A stretch of 64,000 nucleotides of DNA from Pseudomonas sp. B21-015 (lineage in GTDB: Bacteria; Pseudomonadota; Gammaproteobacteria; Pseudomonadales; Pseudomonadaceae): positions 1,426,001 through 1,490,000 of the forward strand of contig NZ_CP087196.1 of assembly GCF_024749285.1 (NCBI RefSeq), given 5' to 3'. The position numbers and the translations under genes are program-made. Of this stretch, positions 27,997 through 37,169 are shown piece after piece (position 1 is the stretch's first letter; every line of letters starts with the position of its first letter). Under the pieces are notes generated by a model. It did no database searches. It was not told where the DNA came from and saw only the letters and a list, made by a program, of their open reading frames with translations.

Positions 27997-29946
27997 TTAA
28001 CGGTCGCTGACTTGGCGGGTGCCCTCCTTGGGCGCTTTCCAACCGAGCAGCTGTTGCTTGAAGCCATGACTGGCAGTTTGGTAATAAGTGATTGCGCGGG
28101 TGATCAACGGATTGCTGGCGGTGGCCCGTGATTCGCGACTGTCGGTCAGCGCATCATCGTGGCGACGCAGGCCCTGACGCGGGCTCAGGATCGCTAAATC
28201 CTTGCCGTCGAACAAGCCCAGATGCTGATAGTTGCCAACCACCACTCGCGGCGGCAGTGGATTGTCCTGCAACAGGTTGCGCCCGAAGAACGTCGACTGG
28301 TAATCCAGGTTCAGCAGGCCCAGCAACGTTGGCGCCAGGTCAATCTGGCTGGCCAGTTGTGCGGTCTCCCGAGCGTCGATCAGCTTCGGTGCATAGATGA
28401 ACAGTGGAATCTGATAGTTGCTGATCGGCAAGTCTTCTTTGCCGGCGCTGCCTGCAGTGTGGTCGGCGACGAAGACGAAGATCGTGTTATCGAACCAGGG
28501 TTTTTTACGCGCCTGATCGAGGAACTGGCCGATGGCGAAGTCGGTGTACTTCACCGCACCGTCGCGGCCGTTACCGGATTTGATGTCGATCCGGTTATCC
28601 GGGTAGGTGTAGGGGCGATGGTTGGAGGTGGTCATCAGTTGCAGCAGAAACGGCTGTTGCCTGGCGTAGTCGGCGTCGGCCAGTTTCAGGGTCTGGTTAT
28701 AGAGGTCTTCGTCAGCCATGCCCCAGGCGTTCTTGAAGTGAATTTCTGATTCATCGACGCTGCTCTGGTCGACGACGCGATAGCCGTTGCCGCTGAAGAA
28801 CGCGTTCATGTTGTCGAAGTAACCGCGCCCGCCGTACACGAACACGCTGTCGTAACCCACGGCGCTGAGCTGTTGGCCGAGGCTGGCGAAACCACTTTCG
28901 CGACCCACACGCTTGACGATCGAACGCCCCGGTGTCGGCGGAATGGCCAGGGTGATGGCCTCCAGGCCACGATCGGTGCGGGTGTCGGTGGCGTAGAAAT
29001 TGTTGAAGTACAGGCTTTGTTTACGCAACGCATCGAGGTTCGGTGTCAGGTTGCGATCGTCGCCATTGCTGCCCATGTACTTGGCACTGAAGCTTTCGAT
29101 GGTCACCAGCACGATGTTGGGCTTTCGCTCGGTGCCGGGATTGTCGATCATCCGGCGGATGTCCTGCGGATCCTCGCCAATGAAGCGGGCGTTGGGCTCG
29201 GCCAGTTCAGCGCGAATCTGCTGCGCGACGACGGAGGTCGGCAGGCTGCTGTAGAACTGCGGGTAATCCAGTTCGTTATTGCGGAAAGCGGCGAAGAATT
29301 GGTACGGGCCATTGCTCGCCAGTTCGTTCTGATAGGCATTGCCACCCTGAGCACGCGGTGCATCCTGGCTGAGCAGTTGCAGGCTCAGGCCCGCGACGAT
29401 CAGCAGGCCCAGCGCATTCAACAGACGCCCGCGCATTGCAGGCAATGGTGCGTCCAGCGCGGCATTGAAGGGTTTGCGCAACGCGAAGCTCAGGGCCACG
29501 GCCAGCACGGCGAGCAGGCTCAGCAGCTTGCCGATCGGGTACGATTCCAGCAGGTTATTCAGCACTTCGTCGGAATACACCAGGTAGTCGACGGCGATGA
29601 AGTTGAAGCGCACACCGAACTCATCCCAGAACAACCATTCGGCCACCGAAGTGAACAGCATGGCAGACAGGCTGACGGTCAGCAGCCCCTGAAGAAACCA
29701 GCGATGGCCACGGCGGCGCCACAAGGCCGGCGGGCAGAGCAGCAGATAGAGGCCCATGGGCAGCGCCGCGTAGGCAATGAAACCCAGGTCATAGAGCAGG
29801 CCGATGCCAAACACCGACAGGAATCCGCTGCCGGCCTCATCCAATTGAGTGAGGAGCAGAACACTTCGAGTCAGGAGAAAAATGACCAGCCAGGAGCCGG
29901 TTACCAGCAGCAGAAAGCGCATTGGCGCCGTCTTCAAACAATCCAC
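27997..29946 (-). CDS. LTA-synthase-family membrane phosphotransferase
   Basis: 649 residues (an internal ATG at residue 9 is the other start). Five N-terminal transmembrane segments (to about 180) are followed by a periplasmic sulfatase/alkaline-phosphatase-fold domain. The metal and nucleophile motif is PNIVLVTIESFSAKY, with the Thr-type position in NFYATDTRTDRG, FVYGGRGYFD, and the late metal site VFVADHTAGS. Family members move glycerol-phosphate or phosphoethanolamine groups from lipids to glycans or lipid A. The product here is not known. Divergent from colR, with a near-consensus ColR box reading toward it. Confidence 0.82.
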   Translation of the reverse strand: MDCLKTAPMRFLLLVTGSWLVIFLLTRSVLLLTQLDEAGSGFLSVFGIGLLYDLGFIAYAALPMGLYLLLCPPALWRRRGHRWFLQGLLTVSLSAMLFTSVAEWLFWDEFGVRFNFIAVDYLVYSDEVLNNLLESYPIGKLLSLLAVLAVALSFALRKPFNAALDAPLPAMRGRLLNALGLLIVAGLSLQLLSQDAPRAQGGNAYQNELASNGPYQFFAAFRNNELDYPQFYSSLPTSVVAQQIRAELAEPNARFIGEDPQDIRRMIDNPGTERKPNIVLVTIESFSAKYMGSNGDDRNLTPNLDALRKQSLYFNNFYATDTRTDRGLEAITLAIPPTPGRSIVKRVGRESGFASLGQQLSAVGYDSVFVYGGRGYFDNMNAFFSGNGYRVVDQSSVDESEIHFKNAWGMADEDLYNQTLKLADADYARQQPFLLQLMTTSNHRPYTYPDNRIDIKSGNGRDGAVKYTDFAIGQFLDQARKKPWFDNTIFVFVADHTAGSAGKEDLPISNYQIPLFIYAPKLIDARETAQLASQIDLAPTLLGLLNLDYQSTFFGRNLLQDNPLPPRVVVGNYQHLGLFDGKDLAILSPRQGLRRHDDALTDSRESRATASNPLITRAITYYQTASHGFKQQLLGWKAPKEGTRQVSDR

Positions 29947-30015
29947 TATCTACATTCCCTATATTAATGGCGCGACAGCTTCTCTTGAACGCTGTAGTCA
30001 GGTTGTGAACCGACA

Positions 30016-30031
30016 GTGAAAAACTTGTTAA
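30016..30031 (-). promoter_or_regulatory. Candidate ColR box before the LTA-synthase-like gene
   Basis: On the minus strand TTAACAAGTTTTTCAC fits the ColR consensus (T/C)(T/C)NA(C/G)NN(T/C)TTTTTCAC, as I recall it from P. putida, at all but one fixed position. It is 70 bases upstream of the gene. Confidence 0.6.
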
Positions 30032-30147
30032 CACGATCATTTGGCTGAGCGCATCGATTCTACGAGCGGTCACCCTAGCCCTGAGTCACGCTTGGCCTTA
30101 AGCTGCGCGGGCCAAGACGGCCGTTACTGTGTACGGAGGAGGTGCCG

Positions 30148-30831
30148 ATGCGAATTCTATTGGTTGAAGACAACCGCGATATCCTGGCCAACCTGGCCGA
30201 TTATCTGGGGCTCAAAGGTTACACCGTGGATTGCGCGCAGGACGGTTTATCTGGCCTGCACCTGGCGGCCACCGAGCATTACGATTTGATCGTACTCGAT
30301 ATCATGCTGCCCGGAATCGATGGTTACACTCTGTGCAAGCGCTTGCGCGAAGACGCCCGCCGCGACACGCCGGTGATCATGCTCACTGCTCGCGATCAAC
30401 TGGACGACCGCTTGCAAGGCTTCAAGTCCGGTGCCGACGATTACCTGATCAAACCCTTTGCCCTGTCCGAACTGGCGGCGCGCATCGAGGCGGTCATGCG
30501 CCGTGCCCAGGGTGGCGGTCGCCGTGCCTTGCAGGTCGGCGATCTGAGCTACGACCTCGACACCCTCGAAGTGACCCGCGAAGGCCGTCTGCTGAAACTC
30601 AACCCGGTGGGCCTGAAATTGCTGGCCGTGTTGATGCAGAAAAGCCCGCACGTGCTGCGCCGGGAAATTCTCGAAGAGGCCCTGTGGGGCGATGACTGTC
30701 CGGACAGCGACAGCCTGCGCAGCCACGTCCATCAATTGCGCCAGGTGATCGACAAACCGTTCGCCAAACCCCTGCTGCACACGGTACACGGCGTCGGTTA
30801 TCGCTTGGCCGAGGGCCGTGATGGAGTTTAA
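30148..30831 (+). CDS. colR: Response regulator ColR
   Basis: 227 residues, OmpR/PhoB family, from the ATG at 30148 after GGAGGAGG. The receiver domain has the acidic pair in LLVEDN, phospho-acceptor Asp51 (IVLDIMLPG) and Lys in YLIKPF. The winged-helix DNA-binding domain covers residues 125-225 (LKLNPVGLKLLAVLMQKSP ... VHGVGYRL). The pair with colS, the neighbouring inaA-type genes and the PAP2/transferase genes match the P. putida/P. aeruginosa colRS locus, which controls envelope integrity, metal stress response and root colonisation. It overlaps colS by 11 bases. Confidence 0.93.
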   Translation: MRILLVEDNRDILANLADYLGLKGYTVDCAQDGLSGLHLAATEHYDLIVLDIMLPGIDGYTLCKRLREDARRDTPVIMLTARDQLDDRLQGFKSGADDYLIKPFALSELAARIEAVMRRAQGGGRRALQVGDLSYDLDTLEVTREGRLLKLNPVGLKLLAVLMQKSPHVLRREILEEALWGDDCPDSDSLRSHVHQLRQVIDKPFAKPLLHTVHGVGYRLAEGRDGV

Positions 30832-32101
30832 GCAGAGCCTTGCGCAACGGATCATCATCGCCTTTGCGTTGATGAGCGCACTGGTCGCGGGAGCCTTCGC
30901 CCTGGGCATCATAGCGACCGTGCATCTGGTGGAAGAGAAACTGATTTCGGCAGGTCTGGGCGGCGATTTGCAGCGCCTGTTGCTGATGGACAGTGTGTCG
31001 GACTGGAGCCACCGCCCCGAGCCGGACCAGCTGTTTTATTTCAGCGGCGGGCCGGGCGACTTTGAGTTGCCCAAGGATTTGCGGCACCTGGACTCGGGTT
31101 TTCATGAAGTCTTCCGCGAGAATCTGTCGTATCACGCGATGGTCGAAATCGTCGACGGACGGCGTTATGTACTGTTGCAGGACCAGAGCGATTTCGAAGA
31201 GCGTGAACGGGTGCTGTTTGCCGTGGTGCTGGTGGGGTTCGTGTTGAGCCTGGCATTGGCGGTATTTCTGGGCTGGGTGTTGGCGCGCAAGGTGATGGCG
31301 CCGGTGGTGCGACTGGCCCGTCAGGTGCGTCATCGCGATCAGTTGTTGGGCCTGGCGCCGCCACTGGCTCCGGATTATGCCGCCGATGAAGTGGGTGAAC
31401 TGGCCGTGGCCTTCGACGCCACCCTCGGGCGCTTGCGTCAGGCGTTGACCCGTGAGCGGCTGTTCACCAGTGACGTCAGCCACGAGCTGCGCACGCCGTT
31501 GATGGTGCTGGCCAGTTCCTGTGAACTGTTGCTGGAAAACCCCGCCATCGATCAGCGCGGACGTGCCCAGGTCGAGCGAATTGCCCGTGCGTGCGCAGAG
31601 ATGCGCGAGCTGGTACAAACTTTCCTCATGCTGGCCCGCGCCCAGCATGAAGACGCCAGCATGGCCCCCCGGCAGAGCCTCAGTCAGGTGGCCGACGGGC
31701 TGCTTTGCCAATGGCGCGAGCCGATCGAAGCCAAGGGCCTGACGTTGAACGTTGAGTTGGGCAATCCTCCGGACACTCGCTATAACGCGACGCTTTTGCA
31801 CGCGGTGATGGGTAACCTGTTGCGTAATGCGCTGCATTACACCGAGCGTGGGTTTATCCGCTTGGCCCTGACCGATACGGGGTTTGTGGTCGAAGACAGT
31901 GGTGTAGGCATTCCCGAGGAAAAACGCGAGGCGATGTTCGAGCCTTTCGTGCGCGGCAGCGAGAAGCGTGGCGAGGGCCTGGGGCTTGGACTGTCGCTGG
32001 TGCAGCGGATCTGCGAGAACCAGGGCTGGAGTGTCAGCCTGACGAATATGGAACCCAATGGCTGCCGTTTTCAGGTGGAGTTGGGGGCGTCCCGGGTTTG
32101 A
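30821..32101 (+). CDS. colS: Sensor histidine kinase ColS
   Basis: 426 residues from the ATG at 30821; a GTG one codon upstream is also possible. Two transmembrane helices (about 9-33 and 131-155) enclose a short periplasmic sensor of about 95 residues containing acidic pairs such as QSDFEERE and EPDQLFYFSG. P. putida ColS senses Fe(III)/Zn(II) through ExxE motifs in this region. The cytoplasmic part has HAMP, the H-box FTSDVSHELRTPL with the phospho-His, the N-box GNLLRNALHYT and G-boxes EDSGVGIP / GEGLGLGLSLV. It overlaps colR and is directly followed by a long hairpin. Confidence 0.92.
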   Translation: MEFKQSLAQRIIIAFALMSALVAGAFALGIIATVHLVEEKLISAGLGGDLQRLLLMDSVSDWSHRPEPDQLFYFSGGPGDFELPKDLRHLDSGFHEVFRENLSYHAMVEIVDGRRYVLLQDQSDFEERERVLFAVVLVGFVLSLALAVFLGWVLARKVMAPVVRLARQVRHRDQLLGLAPPLAPDYAADEVGELAVAFDATLGRLRQALTRERLFTSDVSHELRTPLMVLASSCELLLENPAIDQRGRAQVERIARACAEMRELVQTFLMLARAQHEDASMAPRQSLSQVADGLLCQWREPIEAKGLTLNVELGNPPDTRYNATLLHAVMGNLLRNALHYTERGFIRLALTDTGFVVEDSGVGIPEEKREAMFEPFVRGSEKRGEGLGLGLSLVQRICENQGWSVSLTNMEPNGCRFQVELGASRV

Positions 32102-32116
32102 TTGGGCCGGACGGGA

Positions 32117-32202
32117 CCGCTAAAAGCAAAAGATCGCAGCCTTCGACAGCTCCTACGCGCCTGTGGGCGCCTCCGAAGGCTGCGATCTTTTGCTTTTAGC
32201 GG
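32117..32202. repeat. REP palindrome family A with perfect 29-base stem
   Basis: Left arm 32117-32145 and right arm 32174-32202 are perfect inverted copies (CCGCTAAAAGCAAAAGATCG...). It starts 16 bases after the colS stop and probably ends or protects the colRS transcript. Confidence 0.88.
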
Positions 32203-32239
32203 CCCCCTGTAATACCGCCGAAATGATCCCGGTTTTTAC

Positions 32240-32255
32240 ATGACGATTTTTTCAC
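32240..32255 (+). promoter_or_regulatory. Candidate ColR box before the methyltransferase-inaA operon
   Basis: ATGACGATTTTTTCAC matches the ColR consensus (T/C)(T/C)NA(C/G)NN(T/C)TTTTTCAC at all fixed positions except the first. It lies 72 bases upstream of the methyltransferase start. The operon next to colRS is a reported ColR target in P. putida. Confidence 0.62.
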
Positions 32256-32326
32256 CAAGTCATCACCTGACGCCGACACAGCCCTACCTAAGGTGGTTGT
32301 CATCAGAAGTTCAGGAGATTGCAGTG

Positions 32327-32995
32327 ATGGCTGGCCCGATCAAACTCGATTTTTCCGAAAAGTACGACGATGAACACTCCCGCAAGTATTTGCGCAAGCA
32401 TCAAGCGGGGCTCGGTCGCCGACTGTCCCACTGGCGCGACGAGCAACTGGCGCGAAAAGCGCTGGCGCTGGCCGGTGAGCCTGGCCTGATCCTCGACTTG
32501 CCCTGCGGTGCCGGGCGTTTCTGGCCGCTGCTGGCGCAAAAGCACAACCGTGTCATCATCGGCGCCGACAACTCGAAGTCCATGTTGAAGACTGCCATGC
32601 AGGCGCAACCCGCCGAGGTGGTAAAACGGGTACAACCCTTGCAAACTTCTGCATTCGACATTGCCTTGCCCGATAACGCCGTCGACAGCATTTTCTGCAT
32701 GCGTTTGCTCCATCACATCGGTGAAGCCGAGCATCGACTGACCATTCTGCGCGAATTCGAGCGTGTCACCCGCGACAGCGTGATTGTTTCGTTGTGGGTA
32801 GACGGCAATTTCAAGGCCTGGAAACGCAAGCGCGCCGAGAAACGGCGTGGGCAGGAGGGTTTCCAGAATCGATTTGTGTTACCGGCTGCCACGGTTGAAA
32901 AAGAATTCGAGCAGGCGGGTTTCCGTATTCAGGAACAACTAGACTTTTTACTGCTCTATGCCATGTGGCGGGTTTACGTATTACGCAAGAGGTAA
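32327..32995 (+). CDS. SAM-dependent methyltransferase of the colRS-inaA locus
   Basis: 222 residues from the ATG at 32327, after AGGAG; an upstream ATG at 32240 overlaps the proposed ColR box. Class I Rossmann methyltransferase: motif I ILDLPCGAGRFWPLL, motif II ADNSKSML, and the post-I/II acidic stretch LPDNAVDSIFCMRLLHHI. The substrate is unknown; linkage to InaA and ColRS suggests an envelope lipid or polysaccharide. Four bases separate its stop from inaA, so they are one operon. Confidence 0.85.
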   Translation: MAGPIKLDFSEKYDDEHSRKYLRKHQAGLGRRLSHWRDEQLARKALALAGEPGLILDLPCGAGRFWPLLAQKHNRVIIGADNSKSMLKTAMQAQPAEVVKRVQPLQTSAFDIALPDNAVDSIFCMRLLHHIGEAEHRLTILREFERVTRDSVIVSLWVDGNFKAWKRKRAEKRRGQEGFQNRFVLPAATVEKEFEQAGFRIQEQLDFLLLYAMWRVYVLRKR

Positions 32996-32999
32996 CAGG

Positions 33000-33713
33000 A
33001 TGGCAGTGCAATGTGCAGCAGAAACGGAAGTCGCTTCTCAGGACCGCTTCGACTACTTCTGGAATCGGCGCGGTGAATGGGTAGAAGAACCCAACGTTCG
33101 TCGCGGTGGAGAAAGTGGCGTGCAGCGCGTCATGGGCAGTGATGGACAGCTGCTCTATGCCAAGCGTCAAACCGGTCATATCTATCGCAGCTGGTTGCAC
33201 CCGTTCGGTCGGCCGACGGTGTTGCGTGAGCGCGATGCACTCATCGGCCTGCGCCTGCTCGACGTTCGCGTTCCAGAGATCGTTTTCTGCGGCGCACAAC
33301 GCGATCCCGTTCACATATGGCGCGCATTGCTGGTCACCAAGTCGCTGGATGGCTTTGAGGAAATCGAACATTGGTACGCAGGCGGCGGTCGCGAGCGTTA
33401 CGGTGAGGCGGTGCATGATCGCGTATTGAAGGATCTGGCCGACAACCTGGCCCGTATGCACAAGGGCCGTTGGCAGCACAGCTGCCTCTACATCAAGCAC
33501 GTATTCGTGCGGGTCACCGGGGAAGGTGGGTCGGCGAAGGTCGAAGTTGCCCTGATTGATCTGGAGAAATGCCGGCAGCGTTTGACCGCCCGTCAGGCAG
33601 CGACCCATGACCTGAAGCAACTGCGTCGCCACTCGTCGTTCAGCGATACGGACTGGAAAAAACTCGTCTATTTTTACGAGACGGCGTCTGGCAGCGCTAT
33701 CAAAGGCTTATAG
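33000..33713 (+). CDS. inaA: InaA-like LPS kinase-family protein
   Basis: 237 residues from the ATG at 33000, after AACAGG. It belongs to the lipopolysaccharide-kinase (Kdo/WaaP) fold family: the Lys of LLYAKRQTGH, the HKGRWQHSCLYIKHVFV catalytic-loop region with HSCLYIKH, and LIDLEKC (DFG-like Asp) are visible. The E. coli homologue is induced by weak acid and other stress; it probably phosphorylates LPS heptose or a related sugar. Second gene of the ColR-box operon. Confidence 0.85.
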   Translation: MAVQCAAETEVASQDRFDYFWNRRGEWVEEPNVRRGGESGVQRVMGSDGQLLYAKRQTGHIYRSWLHPFGRPTVLRERDALIGLRLLDVRVPEIVFCGAQRDPVHIWRALLVTKSLDGFEEIEHWYAGGGRERYGEAVHDRVLKDLADNLARMHKGRWQHSCLYIKHVFVRVTGEGGSAKVEVALIDLEKCRQRLTARQAATHDLKQLRRHSSFSDTDWKKLVYFYETASGSAIKGL

Positions 33714-33715
33714 CG

Positions 33716-33943
33716 ATGAAACTTGAAATTGCACGAGGTTTGTTTTTGGCAGGAGCCTTGGCAGTTGCTTCATTGGCGGTGGCGGCTTGGGAGCAACCCC
33801 GTACGCAATTCCTCAGTTCAGTGCACGGTGATGCACATTGTCCATTGCCCCGGGTTGCCAAAGCACCCGTGGCCACTCAACCCGATCATGACTTGTTGCT
33901 GTTCATGTTCGGACTTTCTCAAGGGCTGAGGCCGCAGAGTTGA
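33716..33943 (+). CDS. Small exported protein of the inaA operon
   Basis: 75 residues, starting two bases after the inaA stop. The N-terminus (MKLEIARGLFLAGALAVASLAVAAW) is a signal peptide or a membrane anchor, and the remaining 50 residues are short and contain a single Cys. I do not recognise a family. A similar small gene follows inaA in other pseudomonads. Its position before a clean terminator supports it as the last gene of the operon. Confidence 0.6.
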   Translation: MKLEIARGLFLAGALAVASLAVAAWEQPRTQFLSSVHGDAHCPLPRVAKAPVATQPDHDLLLFMFGLSQGLRPQS

Positions 33944-33963
33944 ACAGATTGAAGCCCAAATAA

Positions 33964-33992
33964 GAGGCCTCGCAGATGCGAGGCCTTTTTTG
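33964..33992 (+). terminator. Terminator of the methyltransferase-inaA operon
   Basis: Stem AGGCCTCGCA / TGCGAGGCCT followed by a T-run, 20 bases after the last gene. Confidence 0.88.
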
Positions 33993-34023
33993 TGTCCGAT
34001 GGCTCAAGTCTTGCGCGATCCAT

Positions 34024-34112
34024 TGTGGGAGCGAGCCTGCTCGCGATAGCGGTGTGTCAGTCACCTCAATGCTGGCTGTGCCATCGCTATCGCGAGCAGG
34101 CTCGCTCCCACA
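34024..34112. repeat. REP palindrome, family B
   Basis: Near-perfect 28-base arms (TGTGGGAGCGAGCCTGCTCG...) between the convergent inaA operon and the RND pump gene. Confidence 0.87.
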
Positions 34113-34129
34113 GGGATATGTTGTGTTCT

Positions 34130-37100
34130 TCAGGGTTTATCGGGCTTGGCCAGCAACGTGTAAATGCACGGCAGCACGAACAATGTGAACAGCGTCCCGA
34201 TTGACATCCCCGTCGCGATCACCGTGCCAATGTCGAACCGGCTGACCGCCCCCGCGCCCGTGGCGATGATCAACGGCACCATGCCGAACACCATCGCTGC
34301 CGTGGTCATCAATACCGGACGCAGGCGAATGGCCGCCGCTTCCTCCACCGCTTCGCGAGGCGTCAGCCCCTTCTCCTTGCGTAACTGGTTGGCGAACTCG
34401 ACGATCAGGATCCCGTGCTTGCTGATCAGCCCGATCAACGTCACCAGCCCGACCTGGGTATAGATGTTCATGCTCGACCAGCCAAGGAATAGCGGAATCA
34501 ACGCGCCACAGATCGACAGCGGCACGGTCACCAGAATCACCAGCGGATCGCGGAAGCTTTCGAACTGGGCCGCCAGCACCAGGAAGATGATCGCCAATGC
34601 CAGGGCGAAGGTGACCCACAGTGCGCTGCCTTCCTGAACGTATTGCCGTGACGCACCGGCATAGTCGACGGCGTAACCCGCCGGCGCTTCTTCCCGAGCG
34701 ATCTGGCGCACGGTGTCGATGGCTTCACCCATGCTGACCAGCGGGACCCCGGAAAGAATCGCCGAGTTGAGTTGCTGGAACTGGTTCAACTGACGCGGTC
34801 GCGCCCGGTCCGTCACGGTGATCAGGGTCGACAGGGGCAGCAATTCGCCTTTGGTGTTCTTCACGTAATAATGGTTTAGCCAGTCGGGGTTATCCCGGAA
34901 GGGACGTTCCACCTGCGCAATGACTTTGTAGCTGCGGCCTTCGATGGTGAAACGGTTGATCTCTGCTTCACCCAGCATCGTCGCGAGGGTGCCGCCCAGG
35001 TCCTGCATCGATACACCCATTTGTGCGGCCTTGGCGCGATCGATATCCACCACGACTTCGGGTTTGTCGAAGGCCAGGTCGACGTCGACAAAAGCAAACT
35101 TGCCGGATTCCATCGCTCTTTTTTTCACCCGGTCCATCACTTCCAACAATGACTCATAGCTGTTGGCCGAGTTGATCACGAATTGAAACGGCAAGCCTTC
35201 ACCCGTGCCCGGCAGGGAAGGCAGGTTGAAGCCGAAAATCTGCAAGCCCGGAATGCTTGCCAGTTTGCCCTGAACCTCGGGCAGGATCTGCATCTGGGTT
35301 CGGCTGCGTTCGTTCCAGGGTTTGAGCAGGAAGCCACCGATCCCCGATTGCACGCCGTTGAAGCCGTTGATCTGGAACGAGGAGTAGTACTCGGGGAACT
35401 CCTTGAAAATCGCGAGGAACTCGTCGGTGTAGGTGTTCATGTAGTCGAGGTTGGCCGGTTGCGGGGCATTGGCCATCATGAAGATGACGCCCTGGTCTTC
35501 GTCCGGCGCCAGTTCCGACTGGGTGAATTTGAGCAGCACCGGAATCAGGCAGAGCACGATCACCGCGAACACCAGCACCACCGGCCGGGTGTTGAGGGTG
35601 CCATGAAGCACACTCTGATAGCGGCGTTTGAGGCCTTCGAAGATCACGTCCAGGCGATGGGCCAGGCCGGTAGGGTTTTCATCGTGGCGCAGCAGCAGGG
35701 CGCACATCATCGGCGACAGCGTCAGCGCTACTACGCCGGAAATCACCACCGCCCCGGCCAGGGTCAGGGCGAACTCCTTGAATAACGCCCCCGTCAGGCC
35801 GGTCAGGAAGCCGATCGGCGCATAGACCGCCGCCAGGGTAATGGTCATCGACACCACCGGCATCGCGATTTCCGCAGCGCCTTCAAGCGCGGCATCCAGC
35901 GGTGTCTTGCCCTCTTCGATGTGCCGGTGAATGTTTTCCACCACCACGATGGCGTCGTCCACCACCAGACCGATGGCTAATACCATCGCGAGCAAGGTCA
36001 GCAGGTTGATCGAGTAGCCCATCATCTGCATGAAGAACATCACGCCGATCATCGACAGTGGAATGGTCACCACCGGGATCACCACCGAGCGCAGGGCGCC
36101 CAGGAACAGGAACACCACCACGATCACGATCAGTACCGCTTCGAACAGGGTTTTCACCACTTCGTCGATAGAGGCCTGAATGAACAACGTGGCGTCGTAG
36201 GCAATTTCGCCTTTGAGGTTCGGCGGCAGCTGGGCTTCCAGGTCCGGCATGATCTTGCGCACTTCCCTGATCACGTCCAGCGGGTTGGCGCCGGGCGTGG
36301 CCTTGATGCCGATGTACACCGAAGGCGTGCCGCCGAAGGAGCTGACGGAGTTGTAGTTCTCCGCGCCCATCTCGACCCGCGCCACGTCCCGCAGCAACAC
36401 TCGACTGTCACCGTCGACCTTGAGCGGGATCGCGCCGAAGGCTTCAGCGGATTTGAGTTCGGTGTTGGCGTTGATACTGGTGACCACGTACTCGCCTTTC
36501 ACTTCGCCGGCGGCGGAGAGGAAGTTGTAGTGGCGCACGGCGTCGGTCACATCGCTGGCGCTCAGGCCGAAACCGGCGAGTTTCACCGGGTCTAGCCAAA
36601 GACGCATGGCGAACACCTGGTTGCCGAGAATCTCGGCTTCGGCCATGCCCGGCAGGGTCGCCAGTTTCGGCTGGATGACCCGTGACAGGTAGTCGGTGAT
36701 CTGCGGGTTACTCAGCTCCTTGCTGAAGAAACTGATGTACATCAGCACCGACGCGTCGGCGGCTTCCTTGCTCAACACCGGGTCTTCGGCGTCCTGAGGC
36801 AGTTGGTTCTTGACCTCGTTGGCCTTGGCCAGCAGTTCGGTGAACAGGCGATCGCTGTTGGAACCGATGCGCGCGTAGATCGAGATCACCGAAAAGTTCT
36901 GGCGACTGACCGAGGTCATGTAGTCGATGCCCTCGGCGCTGGCCAGGCTCTGCTGCATCGGTTGGGTGATGTAACCCTGGATGGTTTCGGCGTTGGCCCC
37001 GGGGTAAGCGGTGGTCACCGTGATCAGGGCGTTTTCCATTTGCGGGTATTGGCGCAGCGGCAACTTGCTCCAGGCCTGGAAGCCCAGCAGCACAATCAAC

Positions 37101-37156
37101 AGGCTGACCACGGTGGCGAGCACCGGGCGGCGGATGAACGGGTCGGTAAAAGCCAT
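34130..37156 (-). CDS. mexW: RND efflux transporter, MexW-like
   Basis: 1008-residue inner-membrane proton antiporter of the HAE-1/RND family, twelve transmembrane helices with two large periplasmic loops. The proton-relay Asp pair is in GLVVDDAIVVVENIH, and the YAGASRQYVQEG and GLISKHGILIVEFANQ blocks are typical. Adjacent to a membrane fusion gene and, as in P. aeruginosa mexVW, with no outer membrane channel gene, so it probably uses a shared OprM-type porin. The locus (after inaA, before the imelysin cluster) supports the MexW call. Substrate range cannot be read here. Confidence 0.85.
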   Translation of the reverse strand: MAFTDPFIRRPVLATVVSLLIVLLGFQAWSKLPLRQYPQMENALITVTTAYPGANAETIQGYITQPMQQSLASAEGIDYMTSVSRQNFSVISIYARIGSNSDRLFTELLAKANEVKNQLPQDAEDPVLSKEAADASVLMYISFFSKELSNPQITDYLSRVIQPKLATLPGMAEAEILGNQVFAMRLWLDPVKLAGFGLSASDVTDAVRHYNFLSAAGEVKGEYVVTSINANTELKSAEAFGAIPLKVDGDSRVLLRDVARVEMGAENYNSVSSFGGTPSVYIGIKATPGANPLDVIREVRKIMPDLEAQLPPNLKGEIAYDATLFIQASIDEVVKTLFEAVLIVIVVVFLFLGALRSVVIPVVTIPLSMIGVMFFMQMMGYSINLLTLLAMVLAIGLVVDDAIVVVENIHRHIEEGKTPLDAALEGAAEIAMPVVSMTITLAAVYAPIGFLTGLTGALFKEFALTLAGAVVISGVVALTLSPMMCALLLRHDENPTGLAHRLDVIFEGLKRRYQSVLHGTLNTRPVVLVFAVIVLCLIPVLLKFTQSELAPDEDQGVIFMMANAPQPANLDYMNTYTDEFLAIFKEFPEYYSSFQINGFNGVQSGIGGFLLKPWNERSRTQMQILPEVQGKLASIPGLQIFGFNLPSLPGTGEGLPFQFVINSANSYESLLEVMDRVKKRAMESGKFAFVDVDLAFDKPEVVVDIDRAKAAQMGVSMQDLGGTLATMLGEAEINRFTIEGRSYKVIAQVERPFRDNPDWLNHYYVKNTKGELLPLSTLITVTDRARPRQLNQFQQLNSAILSGVPLVSMGEAIDTVRQIAREEAPAGYAVDYAGASRQYVQEGSALWVTFALALAIIFLVLAAQFESFRDPLVILVTVPLSICGALIPLFLGWSSMNIYTQVGLVTLIGLISKHGILIVEFANQLRKEKGLTPREAVEEAAAIRLRPVLMTTAAMVFGMVPLIIATGAGAVSRFDIGTVIATGMSIGTLFTLFVLPCIYTLLAKPDKP

Positions 37157-37169
37157 GGGGATTCCTTGA

